A DNA stretch of 64,000 bases from Terricaulis silvestris (GTDB taxonomy: Bacteria > Pseudomonadota > Alphaproteobacteria > Caulobacterales > Aquidulcibacteraceae): contig NZ_CP047045.1 of NCBI RefSeq assembly GCF_009792355.1, forward strand, positions 2,382,501-2,446,500, given 5' to 3'. Made by a program: the position numbers and the translations under genes. The notes beneath the pieces are model-generated. The model saw only the letters and a program-made list of their open reading frames with translations. It did no database searches and was not told the DNA's origin. Position 1 is the first letter of the stretch, and the number at the start of each line of letters is the position of its first letter. Positions 44,575-52,983 of the stretch are shown in pieces.

Positions 44575-45270
44575 CTAGCCCACCCGCGCCGCCAACGCGC
44601 GCAGCAGCGCTCCCCCATCACCGCGCCACGCACTCCCGTGCATGCAGGCGAGCGTCACCGGTGCGAGTGTGGCTAGGCGTTCGAGTTGGGCGGCGGTGTC
44701 GGGGGCGTGGGCGAAATAGTCTAAGGGGCCGCGGAAGGCCTCAGAGGGGCCGAGGATGTCGGTCTCGACGATGGGTGCGTGCGCGCTGCCGCCTTGGGTG
44801 AAGAGATCGCCGCAGAACAGCGTCTTGGCGGTCTCGTCGAAGATGAGGCCGCAATCCCAGCCGTGCGGCAGATGCGGGGTGTCGATCCAGCGCAGGCGCG
44901 CGCCGCCGATGTCGAGCACTTCGCCGTTGGCGAGGGCGCGCGGCGGCTTGTCGGCGAGATCGGTGATCGAGACCAGCGCGCCGATGGCGCCGCAGAGCGG
45001 CTGCGCGTTGGGCGCCACGGCAAGGAAGGGGTTGAGCGCGCCCATCTCGTCGGCCTCGAGGTGGGAGAAGCCGATCCAGCGCAGCGTGGCGGGATCGAGC
45101 ACGCGGGCGATTGCCGTGCGCGTCGCTGCGAACAGCGCGCGCGGGCCGGTGTGCCAGAGCAAGGGCTTCTCGGCGGCGATCAGGTATTGGTTGAAGCTGA
45201 AGCCCGGCACGTCAGAGGCGATGCGATAGACGCGCGGCGCGATCTCGTCGATGCGGGCGGCTTCGGTCAT
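44575..45270 (-). CDS. MBL-fold protein with ODP-type di-iron site
   Basis: A 231-residue protein. It has the ligand set H-x-E-x-D (SHLEADEMG, residues about 70-75), a second His region (TPHLPHGWDCG), Asp in FCGDLF and His in CMHGSAW, which is the oxygen-binding di-iron site of flavodiiron and related ODP proteins rather than the usual HxHxDH of MBL hydrolases. It lacks the flavodoxin domain. It may sense or reduce oxygen or NO (inference). The ATG overlaps the stop of the gene at 45270-45548, so both are co-translated. Confidence 0.85.
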   Translation of the reverse strand: MTEAARIDEIAPRVYRIASDVPGFSFNQYLIAAEKPLLWHTGPRALFAATRTAIARVLDPATLRWIGFSHLEADEMGALNPFLAVAPNAQPLCGAIGALVSITDLADKPPRALANGEVLDIGGARLRWIDTPHLPHGWDCGLIFDETAKTLFCGDLFTQGGSAHAPIVETDILGPSEAFRGPLDYFAHAPDTAAQLERLATLAPVTLACMHGSAWRGDGGALLRALAARVG

Positions 45271-45548
45271 CAGCCGCCCATGCGCTTCTGCGCTTCTTCG
45301 ATCACTTCTTTTGAGCCGACGACGGCGAAGTTCAGCGAGCCGACCTTCGTGCCTTCGACCTTGCCTTCCATTTGCACTTTGGGCGGGCGGCCGGTTTTTG
45401 CGTCTTTGAGGCCGGCGAGCTTGCGGCGGAGGTCGTCTTCGATCGCGGCGAGCTGAGGCCGCAGCGCCGCGGGCGCGGTGCCGGCTGTCATCCGCACGCC
45501 GTCGATCTTAAAATCGACGCTCAGTTGATCGTAGTCGTAATCGTCCAC
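45270..45548 (-). CDS. Small hypothetical protein upstream of the MBL gene
   Basis: A 92-residue soluble protein beginning MDDYDYDQLSVDFKIDGVRM. The middle (LAAIEDDLRRKLAGLKDAKTGRPPKVQMEGKVEG) is charged, the end has a hydrophobic strand and an acidic helix. I do not recognise a family. A stretch with similar order of residues occurs as a remnant at 44438-44551. Stop and downstream start overlap (ATGA), so it is coupled to the ODP-type protein. Confidence 0.7.
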   Translation of the reverse strand: MDDYDYDQLSVDFKIDGVRMTAGTAPAALRPQLAAIEDDLRRKLAGLKDAKTGRPPKVQMEGKVEGTKVGSLNFAVVGSKEVIEEAQKRMGG

Positions 45549-45574
45549 CGCATGCTCCCCTTCGGACCGCGCGC

Positions 45575-45658
45575 TTACTTCTTCGCGCTCTTCTTGTCGT
45601 CCTTGTCCTTCTTCGGCTTACGCTTTTCCTTGTTGGACTTCATCTGACCTTTGGCCAT
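45575..45658 (-). CDS. Lysine-rich micro-protein
   Basis: A 27-residue protein MAKGQMKSNKEKRKPKKDKDDKKSAKK (45658 down to 45575) with an AAGGAG ribosome binding site nine bases before the ATG. The MAKGQ-x-x-S/T-N-K-E-x-x-K-P-K-K core resembles small conserved proteins I remember from proteobacteria, so it is likely a real gene despite its size. The binding site lies inside a 10-bp hairpin (45666-45689). The function is unknown; the composition suggests nucleic-acid or ribosome contact. Confidence 0.65.
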   Translation of the reverse strand: MAKGQMKSNKEKRKPKKDKDDKKSAKK

Positions 45659-45665
45659 GGGAGAT

Positions 45666-45689
45666 TCTCCTTCGCTTTGGCGAAGGAGA
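45666..45689 (-). promoter_or_regulatory. Leader hairpin that pairs with the ribosome binding site
   Basis: In the mRNA of the lysine-rich micro-protein, TCTCCTTCGC pairs with GCGAAGGAGA over a CAAA loop, a perfect 10-bp stem. The second strand contains the AAGGAG site, eight bases from the ATG at 45658. Such a structure would hold translation off until it melts or is bound. On the other strand it is a hairpin without a clear T tract. Confidence 0.5.
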
Positions 45690-45690
45690 T

Positions 45691-45761
45691 TAGGCAACAG
45701 GCAGTGGGCGATAGGCAACAGGAATTTCTGACGCGGCTCATCGCCAGCCTCCTGCTGCCTA
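45691..45761. repeat. Intergenic direct and inverted repeat
   Basis: TAGGCAACAGG occurs twice (45691-45701 and 45712-45722). The first copy and what follows (to 45713) is the near reverse complement of 45739-45761, giving a long imperfect hairpin. It may terminate the lipoprotein gene on the minus strand. Confidence 0.5.
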
Positions 45762-45777
45762 CCGCACCGACCCGGTT

Positions 45778-45963
45778 CTAGTCGTTGCAGTCGCTATCGA
45801 GCAGGCCTTCATCGTTGGGGCCGTTGCACTCGTTGTTGTCGTCGGAGAAGTAATCGACGGCTGCTGCGCCGACGGCGGCGCCGGCGGCAAGAGCGCAGCC
45901 GCTGGCCAGTGGGGCGGTGAGGCCGAGGAGGATAAAGAGCGCGGCGCGCGTGCGGGTGTTCAT
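45778..45963 (-). CDS. Small lipoprotein
   Basis: A 61-residue protein from the ATG at 45963, with an AAGGAG site. The signal peptide (MNTRTRAALFILLGLTAPLASGC) ends in a lipobox (A-S-G-C), followed by an Ala/Gly stretch and an Asp/Asn/Cys-rich tail with three Cys. A possible EcfG-type promoter lies at 45991-46015. The function is unknown; it could be an envelope stress marker. Confidence 0.65.
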   Translation of the reverse strand: MNTRTRAALFILLGLTAPLASGCALAAGAAVGAAAVDYFSDDNNECNGPNDEGLLDSDCND

Positions 45964-45990
45964 GGTGGAGGACTCCTTCAATAGGGTCCA

Positions 45991-46015
45991 AACACGCGCG
46001 TACCGTACATGTTCC
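45991..46015 (-). promoter_or_regulatory. Possible EcfG-type promoter
   Basis: On the minus strand GGAAC (46015-46011), 16 bases, then TGTT (45994-45991), one mismatch to CGTT. It lies 28 bp before the small lipoprotein start. Confidence 0.4.
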
Positions 46016-46041
46016 CGGAGCGACTACGCCCGCGCTTCCGC

Positions 46042-47958
46042 CTACGCTGAAGCTCCGGCGGACAAGTCGTTCGCCCCGCGGCCAAGCGCCAGCAGTGCGG
46101 CGTTGGCGATGGCGTCGGCGTCGAGGCCGGCTTCGGCGTACATGGCTTCCGGCTTGTCGTGATCCTGGAAAATGTCGGGCAGCGTCAATGTGCGGATTTT
46201 GCAGCCGCGGTCGAGGATGCCGTCGCGCGCCATGAAGTGCAGCACGAAGGCGCCGAAGCCGCCCTCAGCGCCCTCCTCGATCGTCAACAGCACTTCGTGC
46301 TCGCGGGCGAGACGGCGGATCAGATCTTCGTCGAGGGGCTTGGCAAAGCGCGCGTCGGCGAGCGTCGTGGAAAGGCCCATGGCGGCGAGCTTGTCGGCGG
46401 CTTTGTTGGCCTCCGACATGCGGGCGCCGAAATTGAGCAGCGCGACGGACGTGCCTTCGCGCACGATGCGGCCTTTGCCGATTTCGAGCGGGATATGCGC
46501 ATCGGCTAGCATCGCGCCTTCGGCTTCGCCGCGCGGGTAGCGGAACGCGCTGGGGCGATCGTCGATGGCGGCGGCGGTGGCGACCATGCGGCTCAGTTCG
46601 TTGCCGTCAGCGGCGGCCATGACGATGAAGCCGGGGAGTTGGCCGAGATAGCCGATGTCGAACGAGCCGGCGTGCGTGGGGCCGTCCGCGCCAACAAGAC
46701 CGGCGCGGTCCATGGCGAAGCGCACCGGCAGCTTTTGAATGGCGACGTCGTGGACGACTTGGTCGTAGCCCCGCTGCAGGAACGTCGAGTAGATCGCGGC
46801 GAAGGGCTTCATGCCGTCGGCAGCGAGACCAGCGGCGAAGGTGACGGCGTGCTGCTCGGCGATGCCGACATCGTAGGTGCGGTCGGGAAATCTGGCGCCG
46901 AAGCTGTCGAGCCCGGTGCCTGAGGGCATGGCGGCGGTGATGGCGACGATTTTCTCGTCCTTCTCCGCTTCGTGGATCAGGGCGTTGGCGAACACCTTGG
47001 TGTATTGCGGCGGGCCGCCGCTGCCCTTGGATTGCTCGCCGGTGATGACGTTGAACTTGGTGACGCCGTGGTACTTATCGGCGGCGTTCTCGGCCGGCGC
47101 GTAGCCCTTGCCCTTCTTGGTGACGGCGTGGATCAGCACCGGGCGATCGGTGAATTCCTTGGCGTTCTTCAGGATGCGACGGAGCAAGTCGACGTCGTGG
47201 CCGTCGAAAGGCCCGAGATAGTGGAAGCCCAGCTCTTCGAAGAAGGTGCCGCCTGTCACCATGGTGCGGGCGTACTCTTCGGCTTTCTTGGCCACGTCGT
47301 GGATCGGCGCCGGCAGCGCTTCGGCGATGGACTTCGCGGTCTTGCGGATCTGGCGATACGTTTTCGAGGACGCGAGGCGACCGAGATAGGAACTCATACC
47401 GCCGACCGGAGGTGCGATCGACATATCGTTGTCGTTGAGGATGACGATGAGACGCTTCGTCGTTTCAGCCGCGTTGTTCATGGCCTCGTAGGCCATGCCG
47501 GCGGACATCGAGCCGTCGCCGATCACGGCAATGACGTTGGTGTCGTCACCACGCTTGTCGCGCGCGACCGCAAATCCAAGAGCGGCGCTGATCGAGGTGG
47601 CCGCGTGGGCGGCGCCGAACGGGTCGTACTCGCTCTCGGCGCGCTTGGTGAAACCGGAGAGCCCGCCGCCGGTGCGGAGCGTGCGGATGCGGTCGCGGCG
47701 GCCGGTGAGGATTTTGTGCGGATAGGCCTGGTGGCCGACATCCCAGATGACGATGTCGCGCGGGGTGTCGAACACGTAGTGCAGCGCGACGGTGAGTTCG
47801 ACGACGCCGAGGCCTGCGCCGAGGTGCCCGCCGGTTTGGCTGACGGCGGCGATCATCTCGGTGCGCAGTTCGTCGGCGACCTGGCGGAGCTGATTGGGCT
47901 CGAGCTTCCGGAGATCGGCCGGCAGCTGGATCGTATCGAGCAGCGGGGTCTGGGACAT
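46042..47958 (-). CDS. dxs: 1-deoxy-D-xylulose-5-phosphate synthase
   Basis: A 638-residue thiamine-diphosphate enzyme, the first of the MEP isoprenoid pathway, joining pyruvate and glyceraldehyde 3-phosphate. Visible motifs are the ThDP-binding [17 protein letters not shown]...NDNDMSI stretch, the catalytic His/Glu region [17 protein letters not shown] and the transketolase C-terminal domain ([14 protein letters not shown]). It is standard in length. It lies downstream of ispA and a DUF2855 gene on the same strand. Confidence 0.97.
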   Translation of the reverse strand: MSQTPLLDTIQLPADLRKLEPNQLRQVADELRTEMIAAVSQTGGHLGAGLGVVELTVALHYVFDTPRDIVIWDVGHQAYPHKILTGRRDRIRTLRTGGGLSGFTKRAESEYDPFGAAHAATSISAALGFAVARDKRGDDTNVIAVIGDGSMSAGMAYEAMNNAAETTKRLIVILNDNDMSIAPPVGGMSSYLGRLASSKTYRQIRKTAKSIAEALPAPIHDVAKKAEEYARTMVTGGTFFEELGFHYLGPFDGHDVDLLRRILKNAKEFTDRPVLIHAVTKKGKGYAPAENAADKYHGVTKFNVITGEQSKGSGGPPQYTKVFANALIHEAEKDEKIVAITAAMPSGTGLDSFGARFPDRTYDVGIAEQHAVTFAAGLAADGMKPFAAIYSTFLQRGYDQVVHDVAIQKLPVRFAMDRAGLVGADGPTHAGSFDIGYLGQLPGFIVMAAADGNELSRMVATAAAIDDRPSAFRYPRGEAEGAMLADAHIPLEIGKGRIVREGTSVALLNFGARMSEANKAADKLAAMGLSTTLADARFAKPLDEDLIRRLAREHEVLLTIEEGAEGGFGAFVLHFMARDGILDRGCKIRTLTLPDIFQDHDKPEAMYAEAGLDADAIANAALLALGRGANDLSAGASA

Positions 47959-48106
47959 GGGCCCTCAAGCAACCAGAAGATACCCGACGCTAGCCGGGTT
48001 TGGTTGCCAAAGCGACGCCAGGAGGGTGTCCAGAACATGGATTCTCTGCCGTTTTTCGTGCGGCTAGGAGGCGCAGTCCCCAGCAGGCGCCACATTGGGA
48101 CAGTGC

Positions 48107-49171
48107 TTAGAAGCTGGCGACGATGCCCTCGTTTGGCGCGACCTTGCCTTCGGTGAGACGCGCCCAGGCGGCGAGAATGGCGTCGGGGCCGGTGGCGTGC
48201 TGCGGCGTCACGTATTGGCGCGAGGCGGCGTAGAAGGCGCGGAGGTCGGCGAGCATGGCGGCGCCGAGTTGTGGTTCGGCTTGCAGGCGGCCGGTGGCGT
48301 AGGTGGGCACGAAGAAGAATTCTGGCTTGGGGCCGACGAGACCGCCGGCGGGCGGCTGCGCTGCGCGATCAGCCCAATCGGTGACGCCGATGATGATGCT
48401 GCGCTTGAGCTTGTCGCCGAGCGTTGCGTGGACTGTGGCGGTGAGATCGGTGCGGCCTAGGAAATCGACGTAAGTGGCATCGCCGTTTGCGGCGAGAGAC
48501 GCCGCGTTTGCGTAGAGCACGACGCGATCGTAGAGGCCGGTGTCGCGGACGTAGGCTTCGTTGCCTGGCGATGTGAGCGCGATCAGTTCGACGCTGCCGC
48601 CCGCGCGCAATTGGTGCGCGGTTGCGAGCGCGGTCTTGGATGATGCGCTGGAGAGCACGACCACTGGCGTCGCGGTTTGGCGGATGCAGTCCGCGGCCCA
48701 CCAGCCAGTGCCGTAGAGCGGGCGGAACAGCGTCTGCTCCGGCTCGAACGCGGAATCGTAGGCGGGATCAGCGGCTGTGTTGAGGTACTGGTTGTAGATT
48801 GGCGCTTTTTCCGCGCGATGTGGTGCGGCGTCGGAGAAGCCGCGTGGGCCGGCTTTGGCGGGCGTGACGTCGAGCGTCTCGGCGAGCGGGTAATAGCCGT
48901 AATAGCGCGCCCCGACTTCGACGCCGGGCGCCTCTGATTCAATGACGGTGGCGAAACCCCACACCGGCACTTTGCCGAAGCCTTCGGACGCCGGGAAGAA
49001 ATCCCAATAGCCCAACATGCCCGTGCCCATTGCGGCGTAGGTGACGTTGTTGGCGGTGAGCGCGAAGAGATCGAGCTTCAGGCGCGCGGCGCCCTCGCCG
49101 ACCCGCGCCTGCTTGACCATGGCGATGCGGGTGTCGCGGATGTCCTGCTTGGCGATGTGTACTTCACGCAT
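48107..49171 (-). CDS. DUF2855 family protein
   Basis: A 354-residue soluble protein. LTANNVTYAAMGTGMLGYWDFFP at the N-terminus, FRPLYGTGWWAADCI and the GFS/SASSKTALATAHQLR region are characteristic for DUF2855, an uncharacterised family related to quinone oxidoreductase/MDR-type proteins: the VVVLSSASSKTALATA segment looks like a nucleotide-binding fold strand-helix. An enzymatic role is likely but unknown. It lies between ispA and dxs on the same strand. Confidence 0.85.
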   Translation of the reverse strand: MREVHIAKQDIRDTRIAMVKQARVGEGAARLKLDLFALTANNVTYAAMGTGMLGYWDFFPASEGFGKVPVWGFATVIESEAPGVEVGARYYGYYPLAETLDVTPAKAGPRGFSDAAPHRAEKAPIYNQYLNTAADPAYDSAFEPEQTLFRPLYGTGWWAADCIRQTATPVVVLSSASSKTALATAHQLRAGGSVELIALTSPGNEAYVRDTGLYDRVVLYANAASLAANGDATYVDFLGRTDLTATVHATLGDKLKRSIIIGVTDWADRAAQPPAGGLVGPKPEFFFVPTYATGRLQAEPQLGAAMLADLRAFYAASRQYVTPQHATGPDAILAAWARLTEGKVAPNEGIVASF

Positions 49172-49192
49172 GGCAGGCTCCTTGGTCAGCGC

Positions 49193-50080
49193 TCAGTAGC
49201 GCCGCTCGACGACGAAATCGACGGCTTCGCGAAGCACGCTCGCGCGAGGGCCGAACATGGCGACGTGTTGTTTGGCTTGCTTGGCCAGCATGCCGATGCG
49301 TTCGCGCGTCGCTTCGGCGCCGAGCACGGTGACGAAGTTGACCTTGCCGCGGCCTTTGTCCTTGCCGACGGCCTTGCCGGTGTCGCGGATCACGCCTTCG
49401 GCATCCAAGAGATCGTCGACCATCTGGAATGCAAGGCCGATGTCGTGGGCGTAGCGGCTGAGCGCGGTTTTCTCGGCTTCCGAGGCGATGGCGATGAGCG
49501 CGCCCGCGTCGACGGAGAAGTTGATCAGCGCGCCGGTCTTTTGCCGGTTCATGCGCGTCACGCCGATCAAGTCGGAGCCGGTATCGGCGCCAGCCATATC
49601 CGCGGCTTGGCCGGCGACCATGCCTTGGGCTCCAGCGGCCCGAGCCAACGCCGCGATCAGCTTACAGCGCATTTGCGGATCGGAGTGCGATGCGGGATCG
49701 GCCAGCACTTCGAACGCGAATGTCAGCAACGCATCGCCTGCGAGCAATGCGGTGGCTTCGTCGTATTGGCGATGCAAAGTGGGACGCCCGCGACGCAGAT
49801 CGTCATCGTCCATGCAGGGCAGATCGTCGTGTATGAGCGAATATGTGTGCACGCATTCGACGGCCACGGCGGCGCGCAGCAGGGCCGCTTCGTCGGCGTC
49901 GAACATGCGTCCGACCTCGAGCGTGAAGAACGGGCGCAGTCGTTTCCCGCCATCGAGCGCGGCGTAGCGGATGGCGTTGATGAGGCGGCTCTCGGACCCC
50001 TGCTCGCGCGGCAGCAACGCGTCGAGGGCGACGTTGATGCGGTCAGCAGCTTCCTTGAGACGGGCGGCGAATTGGGACAT
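49193..50080 (-). CDS. ispA: Polyprenyl (farnesyl) diphosphate synthase
   Basis: A 295-residue E-isoprenyl diphosphate synthase from the ATG at 50080 (MSQFAARLKEAAD); the longer frame to 50167 has no support. The first Asp-rich motif is in IHDDLPCMDDDDLRRG, the second in FQMVDDLLDAEG; GGKRLRPF binds IPP. It condenses IPP with DMAPP/GPP to farnesyl diphosphate. Same-strand dxs lies downstream; the usual xseB upstream is absent. Confidence 0.95.
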   Translation of the reverse strand: MSQFAARLKEAADRINVALDALLPREQGSESRLINAIRYAALDGGKRLRPFFTLEVGRMFDADEAALLRAAVAVECVHTYSLIHDDLPCMDDDDLRRGRPTLHRQYDEATALLAGDALLTFAFEVLADPASHSDPQMRCKLIAALARAAGAQGMVAGQAADMAGADTGSDLIGVTRMNRQKTGALINFSVDAGALIAIASEAEKTALSRYAHDIGLAFQMVDDLLDAEGVIRDTGKAVGKDKGRGKVNFVTVLGAEATRERIGMLAKQAKQHVAMFGPRASVLREAVDFVVERRY

Positions 50081-50283
50081 GGGCGCCTGCCGTAGCAGAG
50101 CGCCCGTCAGGTGCAAGCGGCTCCAACCACTGCCCCGGACGGGCGAATGGCCGCGCGCATCTTCCAAGCGCGACCCATCCAGGGCATCATGTCGCCCAGG
50201 TTGGGGCTATCATCCCGCACTGGCATCGCCCCAGCTGCGGGGTTTTGGCGCTTGTATTTGATAACAGTGGGGAAAAGTTTTCT

Positions 50284-51414
50284 ATGCCATCCGTCGTGAT
50301 CATCCACGCCGGCGAGGACACGCTCCCAGCGCGCGCGCTGGCGGAGAAGCTGCGCGCCGCCAACCTGACGCCGATCCTGGAGCAGTCCAACAGCGATGCC
50401 TTACGCAACGCGGTTAAAACAGCCCCGGTCACAATCGCTTTATGGTCGCCCCGCTCGATCGAACAGCCCTTCCTCGCCGACGAAGTTTCGTTTGCGCGCG
50501 GCAAAAGCAAGGTGCTGCACGCGACGATGCAGAACGCGGCGACACCTGAACCGTTTCGCAGTGACAAAACCGTGAACCTGACCGGCTGGCGCGGCGAAGA
50601 TGATTTTCCGGCTTGGCGCGAGTTGGCGAAACTCGTGACAGAGAAAGCCGGCGTGAAGCCGCTGCCGCCGCCGGCGCCGCGTCCGCCATCTGGATTTTTT
50701 CAGCCAGGCATGGTGCGCGCGCCTGCTGGCGCGACGGCGGCGCCCGCTCCAGGGCGCGGACGTGCAGCGCCCCAGCCGGCGCCTCAGCAAGCGCGCAGCG
50801 CGCCTCGTCCGGCGCCGGCGCCGCAACGCACGCAAGCGCCGCCCCGGCCAACGCCTGCACCTGCCGAAAGCGGTGGCGGCGGCGGTCGCGGCATGATGAT
50901 CGCGGTCATCACGTTCGTCGTCGTCGCGCTCGCGGGCGGCGGCGGATACTATTTCTGGACCCAGTCGCAGAGCTCGGCGACCACAACCGCGTGGGATGGC
51001 GTCGCGCAGAATGACGCCGATGCGTTGCGTGCTTTCCTGGCCGGCGATCCGGGCGAGCATCGCGCCGAAGCGCAAGCAGCGCTGGCGGCACTTGAAGAGC
51101 GTAGCTACGAGGCCGCCAGCGATTCCGACACGATCGAGGCGTTCGAAGCGTTCCTCAACGATTTTCCCGAGAGCGAACACGCTATCGCCGCGCGCGGCCG
51201 TATCGCCGAGCTGCAATCGATGCCACCGGAAACGCCGACCGAAGGCGAAATCGATCCGAACGCGCTGCCGCCGACCGAGGTGACGCCGATCGATCCCGAT
51301 CTGGTGCCGCCAGGATCGACCACGGGCGCAGCACCCGCCGATCCGGGTGCGGGGCCAGCGCCGATCACGCCGCCGCCAGCGCCGACGCCCGATCCGGCCG
51401 CGCCGACGAACTGA
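50284..51414 (+). CDS. TIR-like domain membrane protein
   Basis: A 376-residue protein from the ATG at 50284 (GGGGAAAAG site). Residues 1-118 form a TIR-like domain: VVIIHAGED, AEKLRAANLTPIL, VTIALWSPRSI, then Glu67 in PFLADEVSFARGKSKVLHA, at the position of the catalytic Glu of NAD-cleaving TIRs. A Pro/Ala/Arg-rich linker (about 125-195), one transmembrane helix (204-224) and a helical, TPR-like segment (234-312, DTIEAFEAFLNDFPESEHA) follow, then a Pro-rich tail. TIR proteins of bacteria often act in phage defence by destroying NAD+. No partner gene is adjacent. Confidence 0.8.
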   Translation: MPSVVIIHAGEDTLPARALAEKLRAANLTPILEQSNSDALRNAVKTAPVTIALWSPRSIEQPFLADEVSFARGKSKVLHATMQNAATPEPFRSDKTVNLTGWRGEDDFPAWRELAKLVTEKAGVKPLPPPAPRPPSGFFQPGMVRAPAGATAAPAPGRGRAAPQPAPQQARSAPRPAPAPQRTQAPPRPTPAPAESGGGGGRGMMIAVITFVVVALAGGGGYYFWTQSQSSATTTAWDGVAQNDADALRAFLAGDPGEHRAEAQAALAALEERSYEAASDSDTIEAFEAFLNDFPESEHAIAARGRIAELQSMPPETPTEGEIDPNALPPTEVTPIDPDLVPPGSTTGAAPADPGAGPAPITPPPAPTPDPAAPTN

Positions 51415-51437
51415 GGCGAACGACATCGAAGCGAAAG

Positions 51438-51466
51438 AGCGCGGAGCGATCCGCGCTTTTTTGTTT
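51438..51466 (+). terminator. Rho-independent terminator between the TIR gene and mgtE
   Basis: AGCGCGGA and TCCGCGCT form a perfect 8-bp stem with a GCGA tetraloop (51438-51457), followed by TTTTTTGTTTT. It serves the TIR gene and borders the end of the convergent mgtE. Confidence 0.85.
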
Positions 51467-52855
51467 TCAGTGCAGCAGGATTATCGTCGCCAAGCCGAGG
51501 AAGGCGAGGAAGCCGACGCAATCGGTGACGAAGGTGACGAACACGGACGATGACACGGCCGGGTCAGCGCCGAAGCGGCGGAGTGTCAGCGGCACGAGAA
51601 TGCCGGCAAGTCCAGCACAGGCGAAGTTGATCAGCACGGCAAGCGCGATCGTCATCGCCAGCAGCGCGTCTTTGAACCAAAACCCAACGACCGCCGCCAA
51701 AACCAGGGCGAAGATGAAGCCGTTGGACACCGCCGTCATCGCTTCGCGCACGACGTAGCGCGGCGCACTCGATTCCGTGAGGTCGCGCGAAGCGATGGCG
51801 CGCACCGCGACGGCCAGAGTCTGTGTGCCTGCGTTGCCACCCATCGAAGCAACGATCGGCATCAGAATCGCCAGCGTGACCAGTTGATTGATCGAGCCTT
51901 GAAATTGGCTGATCACCGCCGAGGCGGTGATCGCGGTGCCGAGATTGACCGCCAACCACGGCGCCCGGGCGCGCACGGATTTGAACACGCTGTCGGTTTG
52001 CGCGGCCTCGCTGACGCCGGCGAGCTTGAGCAAGTCTTCCTCGCCCTCCTCGCTGATGACGTCGATAATGTCATCGACCGTCATGGTGCCGGTCAGGCGT
52101 CCCGCTTCATCGACGACGGGCGCGGAAGCCAAGTGGTACTTCTGGAACGTGTGGGCGACCTCTTCCTGATCCATTTCTCGGCGGATCAGCGCTTTGATCG
52201 GCGCCATGATGTCGGCGACGAGCGTATCGCGCGCTTCGCGCATCAGCTTCGAGACGTGCACGGCGCCAACCGGGCGGATCATCGGATCGACGACGTAGAT
52301 CTCGAAGAACACGTCCGGCAGTTCAGCGGCCTCCACCCGCATGCGGTCGATGACGTCGCCTACCGTCGCGCCCTCGGGAGCGGCGACGTATTCGCGCTGC
52401 ATGAGACGGCCGGCCGTCTCTTCGTCGAACGAGAGCGCTTCTTCGACCGCTAAGCGCGTGTCCTCGTCGGCGGCGGCGAGGACACGACCGAGATCCTTCT
52501 CGTCGATATCGGCGGCGACGGCGGCGGCGTCGTCAGTGTCGAGTTCGCCGAGCGCTCGGCCGACATAGTCGGGTGGGAGCTGGGGCAGGATTTCTTCGCG
52601 GCGTTCCCAGGAGAGTTCAGCCAGGAACTCGGTGGGCAAATGCCGGCCGATCATCTTGGCGATGGTGCGCGCGGTCTCCAGCGGCACGTGCTCAATCACG
52701 TCGGCGATGTCGGCCGGGTCGAGATCGCTGAGCTGGCGCCGGAGCGCTGGCCAATCGTGATCGCCGGCGGCGGCGATGACGCTGACGATGAAGTGCGCAT
52801 CTTCGGAGGGCGCGGCGTGCGCCTTTTCCGCCGCCGTGTCGGTCTCGGTGTTCAT
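51467..52855 (-). CDS. mgtE: Magnesium transporter MgtE
   Basis: A 462-residue MgtE from the ATG at 52855 (an upstream in-frame start at 52927 adds 24 unlikely residues). Domains in order: N domain (helical repeats, LPTEFLAELSWERREEILPQLP), two CBS domains (about 140-265, PDVFFEIYVVDPM, SAPVVDEAGRLTG) and five transmembrane helices with the pore motif PIVASMGGNAGTQTLAVAVRA. It is a Mg2+-gated Mg2+ channel in the inner membrane. It is convergent with the TIR gene and divergent from the copper block. Confidence 0.95.
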   Translation of the reverse strand: MNTETDTAAEKAHAAPSEDAHFIVSVIAAAGDHDWPALRRQLSDLDPADIADVIEHVPLETARTIAKMIGRHLPTEFLAELSWERREEILPQLPPDYVGRALGELDTDDAAAVAADIDEKDLGRVLAAADEDTRLAVEEALSFDEETAGRLMQREYVAAPEGATVGDVIDRMRVEAAELPDVFFEIYVVDPMIRPVGAVHVSKLMREARDTLVADIMAPIKALIRREMDQEEVAHTFQKYHLASAPVVDEAGRLTGTMTVDDIIDVISEEGEEDLLKLAGVSEAAQTDSVFKSVRARAPWLAVNLGTAITASAVISQFQGSINQLVTLAILMPIVASMGGNAGTQTLAVAVRAIASRDLTESSAPRYVVREAMTAVSNGFIFALVLAAVVGFWFKDALLAMTIALAVLINFACAGLAGILVPLTLRRFGADPAVSSSVFVTFVTDCVGFLAFLGLATIILLH

Positions 52856-52953
52856 CGGCGGGCCGCTTCGCTGGAGAGACAGAATGGGTTCGTGCCCCTC
52901 CAAACGCCGCGTCGCGGCAAAGGTCAACCCATTCGTCGCTTTGCGCTTGCCTA

Positions 52954-52970
52954 ATACCCCTATGGGGTAT
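52954..52970. promoter_or_regulatory. CsoR-type copper operator
   Basis: ATACCCCTATGGGGTAT, a perfect palindrome of 7-bp arms around TAT, with the G/C tract typical for CsoR/RcnR-family operators. It lies 14 bp before the csoR-like start codon, so binding would block the promoter. Confidence 0.85.
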
Positions 52971-52983
52971 CATCCTGAGACGC

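Noticed and set aside
45666-45689. Hairpin read as a plus-strand terminator
   Set aside because: There is no T tract and no plus-strand gene ends nearby; its overlap with the minus-strand binding site is the better explanation.
46972-48156. 394-codon open frame on the plus strand
   Set aside because: Antisense to dxs, which is certain; no recognisable motif.
50440-51426. 328-codon Arg-rich frame on the minus strand
   Set aside because: Shadow of the Pro/Ala/Gly-rich TIR membrane protein gene.
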